A DNA stretch of 10,321 nucleotides from Alphaproteobacteria bacterium (GTDB lineage: Bacteria; Pseudomonadota; Alphaproteobacteria; ATCC43930; CGMCC-115725), in the NCBI GenBank assembly GCA_019237175.1, contig JAFAHP010000288.1, forward strand, positions 1-10,321, written 5' to 3'. The notes under the pieces are model-generated. The model was not told the origin of the DNA, searched no databases, and saw nothing but the letters and a program-made list of their open reading frames with translations. Of this stretch, positions 5,883-10,321 are shown one piece after another (the stretch's first letter is position 1; each line of letters starts with the position of its first letter). The translations under genes were made by a program, and so were the position numbers.

Positions 5883-6358
5883 CGGCTGTCCGGCATCGTG
5901 CCGGCTCGGGCCCAGTTCTCGCAATGAACACGGCCGCTCGTACCAAGCACGCGGCGCTCGCAGACATCAGCGAGCGAAACCGAGCTCAGATAGAGGTGAA
6001 TATGGTTCCCAAGCTCCTCCCACAGATCGTGGGTCAGGCAGCGCGTGCGGTTGCCGCGACAACCGACCGGGGCGCCAGGAGTACAGCGCGTCGCCCGGAT
6101 TGGCTCGTCCACCGCCAGAATGATATCGGCGATGCGGATGTCGCTGCGATCATGTCCAAGCAAATAGCCGCCACCAGGCCCGCGCACACTCTTGATGAGT
6201 CCGCCCTTGCGCAGCATGGCGAAAAGCTGTTCCAGATAAGACAGCGAAATCTCCTGGCGGTCGGCGATCTCCGCCAGCGCCACCGGCCCGCCGCCGCTGT
6301 GCTGAGCAAGGTCGCACATCGCCATGACCGCATAGCGTCCCTTGGTGCTGAGCCTCAC
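5879..6358 (-). CDS. iscR: Rrf2-family Fe-S cluster regulator IscR
   Basis: This transcription factor binds a [2Fe-2S] cluster and represses or activates Fe-S assembly genes according to cluster supply. It has 159 residues. The N-terminal winged helix starts MRLSTKGRYAVMAM, with the recognition region ISLSYLEQLFAMLRKGGLIKS (about 37-57) and the wing RGPGGGYLLG (59-68). The predicted ligands are C92, C100, C107 and H110 (C-x7-C-x6-C-x2-H). The spacing is looser than E. coli IscR (C-x5-C-x5-C-x2-H) but resembles what I know of alphaproteobacterial IscR. HDLWEELGNHIHLYLSSVSLADV follows in two parts as the dimer helix. The start is GTG at 6358, overlapping the cysE stop as GTGA, with GGGGGAGG just upstream. 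As the second gene of the operon it probably autoregulates from the cysE promoter. Confidence 0.95.
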   Translation of the reverse strand: MRLSTKGRYAVMAMCDLAQHSGGGPVALAEIADRQEISLSYLEQLFAMLRKGGLIKSVRGPGGGYLLGHDRSDIRIADIILAVDEPIRATRCTPGAPVGCRGNRTRCLTHDLWEELGNHIHLYLSSVSLADVCERRVLGTSGRVHCENWARAGTMPDSR

Positions 6359-7131
6359 TCCGCCTCCCCCATAACGTGCGCCCGGTTTTCGTCGGTACCA
6401 TTGCCCCCAACGGCAACACGGAAAGCCGAGCCATCGCTCGGTGCGTACCGCTCGACGGTCTTGGCCTGCTGTACCTGTCCGAGTTCATGCACATGAGCGC
6501 GCAGCGTGGTCACCTCGTCGATCAAGCCATTGAGGGCGCGCGCGATCGGGTCGGGTATGTCGCCACATACGGCGTAAGGTTGGAAAGCCGGCCGTTGCGC
6601 GAGCGAGCCGCTGCCGCGCGCGACCTGTCGCGCCGGATTGCCAACCATCGTGGCTCCGTCGGGGACCTCGCGAAGGACGACGGCAGCGGCGCCGATTCGT
6701 GCACCGTCCCCCACCCGGAACGGGCCCAGCACCTGGGCGCCGGAGCCGACGATAACACCGCTGGCCAAAGTCGGATGACGCTTTTCGCCTCGAGTCAGCG
6801 ACGTGCCGCCCAACGTAACACCTTGGTACAATGTGCAATCGTCACCAATCTCGGCGGTCTCGCCGATCACGACGCCCATTCCGTGGTCAATAAACAGCCT
6901 TCTGCCGATCCGCGCGCCGGGATGGATTTCGACGCCGGTCAATACGCGGCCCAAGTGCGACACAAGCCTGCCGGCAAGCAGCCAACGATGCCGCCACAGC
7001 CAGTGGGCGATGCGATGGCAGACGAGCGCGTGAAACCCCGGATAGCACAGTATGACTTCCAGCCGTGAGCGCGCAGCCGGATCGCGGGCGAGCGTCGCGT
7101 CGATTTCTTCGCGCAGGTTCTTCCACAACAT
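6355..7131 (-). CDS. cysE: Serine O-acetyltransferase (CysE/EpsC type)
   Basis: CysE transfers acetyl from acetyl-CoA to serine, giving O-acetylserine, the committed precursor of cysteine and so of the sulfur used by the downstream desulfurases. From the ATG at 7131 it has 258 residues. An N-terminal helical part (LWKNLREEIDATLARDPAA, ending in CYPGFHAL and HRIAHWLW) precedes a left-handed beta-helix of hexapeptide repeats at about 65-160. Catalytic H83 is in IDHGMGVVIGETAEIGDD, and H119 is in KRHPTL. The C-terminal CGDIPDPIARALNGLIDEV and following helix are typical of alphaproteobacterial members. An ATG at 7194 would add 21 residues, but that stretch is poor in G/C at third positions, contains the rare codons ATA and CTA, and lies at the likely transcription start, so I prefer 7131. 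Neither start has a ribosome site. It is the first gene of the isc-like run. Confidence 0.93.
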   Translation of the reverse strand: MLWKNLREEIDATLARDPAARSRLEVILCYPGFHALVCHRIAHWLWRHRWLLAGRLVSHLGRVLTGVEIHPGARIGRRLFIDHGMGVVIGETAEIGDDCTLYQGVTLGGTSLTRGEKRHPTLASGVIVGSGAQVLGPFRVGDGARIGAAAVVLREVPDGATMVGNPARQVARGSGSLAQRPAFQPYAVCGDIPDPIARALNGLIDEVTTLRAHVHELGQVQQAKTVERYAPSDGSAFRVAVGGNGTDENRAHVMGEAE

Positions 7132-7138
7132 CGCTAGC

Positions 7139-7144
7139 ACTATA
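7139..7144 (-). promoter_or_regulatory. Possible second -10 box immediately upstream of cysE ATG
   Basis: TATAGT (one mismatch to consensus) lies seven bases before the preferred cysE ATG at 7131, the same geometry as the mnmA promoter, so transcription from it would give a leaderless message. No good -35 lies at 16-18 bases; TTGGCA is present but only 13 bases away. It could need an activator or be fortuitous in an A/T-rich patch. Confidence 0.25.
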
Positions 7145-7200
7145 TTAAGATGGCTGTTGCCAACCGCCGGCACCCGCTGTGCGGAGGCACTCATCGAGCA

Positions 7201-7206
7201 TATAAT
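7201..7206 (+). promoter_or_regulatory. Perfect TATAAT -10 box, possible promoter of the plus-strand hydrolase
   Basis: TATAAT on the plus strand lies 94 bases before the hydrolase ATG, back-to-back with the candidate cysE promoter. The -35 position (around 7178-7183, TGTGCG) is poor, so activity may be weak or regulated. The hexamer could also be only the complement of the opposite -10 region. Confidence 0.3.
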
Positions 7207-7216
7207 TGTCCGACAA
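7206..7216. promoter_or_regulatory. Palindrome TTGTC-C-GACAA, possible operator
   Basis: Five-base arms repeat exactly around a single central base, in the only intergenic gap of note near the operon head, within the spacer of the candidate cysE promoter. A repressor bound here would cover that promoter and the divergent -10. IscR, encoded second in the operon, is the obvious candidate, but the motif does not match the E. coli IscR site that I know, so the binder is unassigned. Confidence 0.35.
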
Positions 7217-7266
7217 AAATGATCAAGAATTGCGGGTGCAGAGGTCGACGATCCGGGGACGATTCA

Positions 7267-7283
7267 CCGAGCCGGATGCTCGG
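7267..7283 (+). other. Small hairpin in the hydrolase leader
   Basis: CCGAGC (7267-7272) and GCTCGG (7278-7283) form a 6-bp GC-rich stem with a 5-base loop, 17 bases before the hydrolase ATG. It could affect ribosome access. There is no T-run, so it is not a terminator. Short stems like this are expected by chance in GC-rich DNA. Confidence 0.25.
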
Positions 7284-7300
7284 ATTTCGCTGGATACATC

Positions 7301-7981
7301 ATGCCTGAGGTAATCATCAACGGGCCCGAAGGCAGGATCGAAGCGCGTTATCATCACGGCCGGTCCGCGAACCCGGGAACCGCGCTGGTGCTGCACCCGC
7401 ACCCGCAGCACGGCGGAACGATGAACAACAAGCTTGTCTATGCGCTCTATCAAACCTTCGTCCGTAACGGGTTTTCGACGTTGCGCTTCAATTTCCGCGG
7501 CGTCGGCCGCAGCCAGGGGAGTTTCGACCGGGGCGAGGGCGAGCTTTCCGATGCCGCCTCGGCGCTCGATTGGCTGCAGACCTATAATCCCAACGCCACC
7601 ACCTGCTGGGTTGCCGGGTTCTCGTTTGGCGCCTGGATCGGCATGCAGTTGTTGATGCGCCGCCCGGAGATCGAAAGCTTTATCGCGGTGGCGCCTCCCG
7701 CCAATATGTACGACTTCACCTTTCTTGCCCCGTGTCCCTCTTCAGGACTGATTTTGCAGGGTGATCAGGATACGGTGGTGCCGGTTGAAGCGGTGCAGAA
7801 ACTCGTCACCAAGTTGTCGCATCAACGCGACATCAAAATCGACTTTCGCAAAATCTCGGGCGCTGACCATTATTTTGCCGATCAGATGGACACGATCGCG
7901 AGCCATGCCGACAGCTATATTCGCGACCATCTGCGTCGTGGGGCCCGGGCGGCGACCCACCAGGGGCGCGGGGTGAGATAG
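7301..7981 (+). CDS. Alpha/beta-hydrolase superfamily protein (COG2945-like)
   Basis: This is a predicted cytosolic serine hydrolase of 226 residues with unknown substrate. The nucleophile elbow GFSFG places S108. The acid is probably D157 in GDQDTVVP, and the base H190 in GADHYF. LHPHPQHGGTMNNKLV (31-46) and FNFRGVGRSQG (63-73) are the oxyanion-side motifs characteristic of the small COG2945 hydrolases. No signal peptide or membrane segment is seen, and the last 15 residues (from about RRGARAATHQ) look disordered. The ATG at 7301 matches the family N-terminus (MPEVIINGPEGRIEARY); only a weak ribosome site precedes it. It is divergent from cysE and converges on purA with 14 bases between the stops. 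My recollection is that this gene often neighbours cysE/iscR clusters in alphaproteobacteria, which would make it worth testing for a thioester or sulfur-related substrate. Confidence 0.88.
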   Translation: MPEVIINGPEGRIEARYHHGRSANPGTALVLHPHPQHGGTMNNKLVYALYQTFVRNGFSTLRFNFRGVGRSQGSFDRGEGELSDAASALDWLQTYNPNATTCWVAGFSFGAWIGMQLLMRRPEIESFIAVAPPANMYDFTFLAPCPSSGLILQGDQDTVVPVEAVQKLVTKLSHQRDIKIDFRKISGADHYFADQMDTIASHADSYIRDHLRRGARAATHQGRGVR

Positions 7982-7995
7982 AGGCTGCCCGGCTC

Positions 7996-9288
7996 TCAAT
8001 CGGCAAAGGGATCGCGAACGAGCACAATGTCGTCACGTTCAGGGCTCGTCGACAACAATGCCAGCGGGGCACCAATCAATTCTTCGAGCCGGCGAATATA
8101 TTTGACTGCGGTCGCCGGCAGGTCGGCCCAGGAGCGGGCGCCGCGCGTGCTTTCGCGCCAGCCTTCGGCAGTTTCGTAAACCGGCTCGATCTCGGCCTGG
8201 GCGCTCGCGCTTGCCGGCATGTAATCGAGGATCTCGCCGCCACGGCGATAGGCGGTGCAGATCTTGATCTCGGCAAAGCCGTCGAGCACGTCGAGCTTGG
8301 TCAGCGCGATGCCGTCGACGCCGCCGACGGTGATCGCCTGGCGTACCGCGACCGCGTCGAACCAGCCGCAGCGCCGCCGCCTTCCGGTAACCGTGCCAAA
8401 CTCGCGGCCGCGCTCGCCGAGCTTCTCGCCCGTCGCATCGTTGAGTTCGGTCGGGAACGGCCCGTTGCCGACCCGCGTCGTATAGGCCTTGGTGATGCCG
8501 AGCACATAGCCGACCGCGGACGGCGCGATCCCGGAGCCGGCCGCGGCCTGGCCGGCGAGCGCGTTCGACGACGTCACATAGGGGTAGGTGCCGTGGTCGA
8601 CATCGAGCATCGCCGCCTGCGCGCCTTCGAACAGGATGCGCCGGCTCTGGCGGCGCGCCTCGTCGAGCAATCGCCAGCAGCGGTCGGCATAGGGCAGGAT
8701 GCGGGGCGCGACCTCGTGCAGTTGGGCGAGCAAGTCGCCTCGGTCCACCGGCGGCGCGTCGAGCCCGCGCAACAGCGCATTGTGGTGCAGCAGCACCTCG
8801 TCGACACGCTCGTCGAGGGCCTGCTTGTCGGCGAGATCGCACACCCGCACCGCGCGGCGACCGACCTTGTCCTCGTAGGCCGGACCAATGCCGCGCCCGG
8901 TGGTGCCCAGCTTTTTGTCGCCGCGCCGCTCCTCGCGCGTGCGTTCGAGCGCGCCGTGCGACGGCAGGATCAAGGCGGCATTGTCGGCGAGCCGCAGATT
9001 TTTGGGCGAGATGTCGAGGCCCTTCAGCCGCATCGTGTCGATCTCGGCGACCAGCGCCCACGGATCGACGACCACGCCATTACCGATGATCGACAATTTG
9101 CCCGGACGCGCAACCCCGGAGGGCAGCAGGCTCAACTTGTATTCGACATTGCCGATGACGAGGGTGTGGCCGGCATTGTGGCCGCCCTGAAAGCGCACGA
9201 CGACATCGGCGCGCTCGGACAGCCAATCGACGATCTTGCCCTTGCCTTCATCACCCCACTGGACGCCGACGACAGCGACATTTCCCAT
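7996..9288 (-). CDS. purA: Adenylosuccinate synthetase
   Basis: PurA joins IMP and aspartate using GTP to make adenylosuccinate, the first committed step to AMP, in the cytosol. It has 430 residues, full family length. WGDEGKGK at 11-18 carries catalytic D13 and the phosphate loop. FQGGHNAGHT carries H41. GTTGRGIGPAYEDK (about 128-141) and TSSNALAG lie at the IMP site, TTRVGNGPFPTEL and GRRRRCGWFDA follow, and LTKLDVLDG is the guanine-binding segment. The ATG at 9288 has AGGAAGG six bases upstream, overlapping the hisZ stop codon region. Only 12 bases separate it from hisZ, so the two are likely cotranscribed. It converges on the hydrolase with no obvious intrinsic terminator between them. 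Confidence 0.97.
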   Translation of the reverse strand: MGNVAVVGVQWGDEGKGKIVDWLSERADVVVRFQGGHNAGHTLVIGNVEYKLSLLPSGVARPGKLSIIGNGVVVDPWALVAEIDTMRLKGLDISPKNLRLADNAALILPSHGALERTREERRGDKKLGTTGRGIGPAYEDKVGRRAVRVCDLADKQALDERVDEVLLHHNALLRGLDAPPVDRGDLLAQLHEVAPRILPYADRCWRLLDEARRQSRRILFEGAQAAMLDVDHGTYPYVTSSNALAGQAAAGSGIAPSAVGYVLGITKAYTTRVGNGPFPTELNDATGEKLGERGREFGTVTGRRRRCGWFDAVAVRQAITVGGVDGIALTKLDVLDGFAEIKICTAYRRGGEILDYMPASASAQAEIEPVYETAEGWRESTRGARSWADLPATAVKYIRRLEELIGAPLALLSTSPERDDIVLVRDPFAD

Positions 9289-9300
9289 CTTGCACCTTCC

Positions 9301-10321
9301 TCAGCCGGCCGCCACTGGATCGTCACCTTCCAGGACATGACTGCAGGCGAGGCGACGCGCCTCCTGTTGCCAATCGCCGACCGGCACCAGCGCGGCGACG
9401 GTTACCCAGCCCGCTGCGCGCAAGGCGTCCGCTCGCCTGCGATCGACACCGAGCGGCAGCAGTACGCGGCGGGGGGCCAGCGCCGCCGGCAGCGCCCTCA
9501 GGATCGTATCGGTATAGAGGGTGAACCCGGTCGCCGGCTCCGACGCTCCCGGATCGCCGGCGTCGTATCGGCCGCCGCGGCCGAGCTCCCCGAGCGAGCC
9601 GTGAGCCGCAGATCCTCCGGCAAAAAACGTAAAGCTGATTCCGGTGTGGTATTCGAAGCCGCGATTTTCGACCGGGTCGACAGTCACCTTCAGCTCGGGA
9701 GCCGCGGCGCTGAGCCCGTCGAGCACGACACCGAGGCGCACCCGCTCGGCTCGCGCCGGCGCCGGCAAATCGAGCCGGTCGAGAACCGCCAGTGCCATTT
9801 CCGCGGGCCCCGCGGCAGCCAGCAATTGGCCGAACAATTCGCCGGCATCGCCCGCGGTTGCCGCCACCGCGGCGGCGTCCTTGTGGTCGAGTACGGCGCG
9901 CAATGCCTCCGCCCGGTCGCCGGAGATGCCGTAGGCGTCGACCAGTGCCGGCACCAAAGTCGGTAAGGTGAGATCGACCGAAAGATGCGGCACTCCTGAC
10001 GCCGCCAGTGCTTCGCCGGCAACGGCGATCGCTTCGACATCGGCAGCCGGTCCACCGGCGCCGATCAACTCAGCCCCAACCTGGCCAAGCTGGCGCTCCG
10101 GGCTGATTTCCGAGCCCCGGGTCCGCAGGACCTGCCCCGCATAGCTCAATCGCAAGGGACGCGCGGCATCGCGAAGCCGGGTGGCAGCGATACGGGCGAT
10201 TTGCGGCGTCATATCTGCGCGCACGCCAATCATCCGGTGCGAACTCGGATCCATGATGCGGAAGGTCGCAGTCGCCATCGTCGCGCCCGCACCGGAGAAT
10301 AGGGTTTCTTCGAATTCGACC
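9301..10321 (-). CDS. hisZ: ATP phosphoribosyltransferase regulatory subunit HisZ (5' end outside window)
   Basis: HisZ is a catalytically inactive histidyl-tRNA-synthetase paralogue that pairs with short-form HisG to catalyse and feedback-regulate the first step of histidine synthesis. The frame is open to the window edge. The 14 residues before the first ATG at 10278 (VEFEETLFSGAGAT) match the family, so that ATG is internal and the true start lies to the right. About 339 residues are visible. Motifs include FRIMDPSSHRMIGVRADMTPQIARIA, RPLRLSYAGQVLR, and a class-II synthetase motif 2/HisRS-like NRGFEYHTGISFTFF with GRGGRYDAG. Family members are around 360-390 residues, so roughly 30-50 are missing. 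It precedes purA, linking histidine and purine synthesis. A short-form HisG is expected elsewhere in the genome. Confidence 0.95.
   Translation of the reverse strand, partial: VEFEETLFSGAGATMATATFRIMDPSSHRMIGVRADMTPQIARIAATRLRDAARPLRLSYAGQVLRTRGSEISPERQLGQVGAELIGAGGPAADVEAIAVAGEALAASGVPHLSVDLTLPTLVPALVDAYGISGDRAEALRAVLDHKDAAAVAATAGDAGELFGQLLAAAGPAEMALAVLDRLDLPAPARAERVRLGVVLDGLSAAAPELKVTVDPVENRGFEYHTGISFTFFAGGSAAHGSLGELGRGGRYDAGDPGASEPATGFTLYTDTILRALPAALAPRRVLLPLGVDRRRADALRAAGWVTVAALVPVGDWQQEARRLACSHVLEGDDPVAAG

Larger units (their letters stand above)
7199..7226 (-). promoter_or_regulatory. Candidate promoter of the cysE-iscR-desulfurase operon
   Basis: TTGATC (7226-7221) and TATATG (7204-7199) are 16 bases apart on the minus strand. 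Each matches the sigma-70 consensus at four of six bases. Initiation would fall near 7192, giving a leader of about 60 bases before the ATG at 7131. The spacer contains the palindrome TTGTCGGACAA, so an operator role is plausible. The region also carries a TATAAT on the opposite strand. Confidence 0.4.

Noticed and set aside
5883..5924. TTG start giving the NifS-like desulfurase 14 more residues
   Set aside because: The ATG in the ATGA overlap with iscR matches the operon's pattern and the family N-terminus; the extension lies in iscR coding sequence.
8039..9061. 340-codon minus-strand frame inside purA
   Set aside because: Arg/Ala-rich out-of-frame shadow of purA; no start signal or family motif.
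8593..9966. 457-codon open frame on the plus strand
   Set aside because: It lies entirely antisense to purA and hisZ, both clear families; long antisense frames are usual in GC-rich DNA and the product resembles nothing.
1..10321. CRISPR array, insertion sequence, prophage or att site
   Set aside because: I found no direct-repeat array, transposase or integrase, and the only tRNA gene has no integrase or repeated tRNA end nearby.

Overview
The window is GC-rich, densely packed bacterial chromosome. The set cysE-iscR-NifS-like/IscS-like desulfurases-ISCA1-type IscA-Fdx, a hisZ-purA pair, a COG2945-type hydrolase beside cysE and the IscR Cys spacing point to an alphaproteobacterium, probably a Rhodospirillales-like lineage. 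That placement comes from recognising protein families, not from a database search.

Layout, right to left (the direction most genes are read): hisZ (5' end cut by the window edge) and purA form a two-gene minus-strand unit at 7996-10321. It converges on a plus-strand alpha/beta hydrolase (7301-7981). The hydrolase is divergent from a long minus-strand run: cysE, iscR, cysteine desulfurase 1 (NifS-like), cysteine desulfurase 2 (IscS-like), iscA, a 151-residue protein, fdx, tenA, mnmA, then tRNA-Met(CAT). The cysE/iscR, iscR/desulfurase 1 and desulfurase 1/desulfurase 2 junctions are 4-base stop/start overlaps. The 151-residue gene and fdx share one base (TAATG). The last 250 bases (1-253) hold no gene I can support.

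Functional reading: cysE makes O-acetylserine for cysteine, the desulfurases mobilise sulfur from cysteine, IscA and Fdx serve Fe-S maturation, IscR is the Fe-S-sensing regulator, TenA salvages thiamin pyrimidine, and MnmA uses persulfide sulfur for 2-thiouridine at tRNA wobble U34. The locus therefore gathers cysteine supply, sulfur mobilisation and two sulfur-related cofactor/RNA pathways.

The most interesting point is that this is an isc operon (textbook order iscR-iscS-iscU-iscA-hscB-hscA-fdx) with its scaffold/chaperone module gone or collapsed. There is no iscU between the desulfurase and iscA, and no hscB. At the exact hscA position sits a small intact gene whose product looks like two pieces of the HscA (Hsp70) ATPase domain, with the ATP-binding signatures lost. 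The IscS-like enzyme also lacks the C-terminal tail that normally contacts IscU. I infer a remodelled, IscU-independent sulfur-transfer locus, possibly feeding MnmA. Other signals: a 14-bp perfect inverted repeat at the tenA/mnmA junction, a promoter suggesting leaderless mnmA mRNA, a tRNA promoter overlapping the mnmA stop codon, and a promoter/palindrome in the cysE-hydrolase divergent region.
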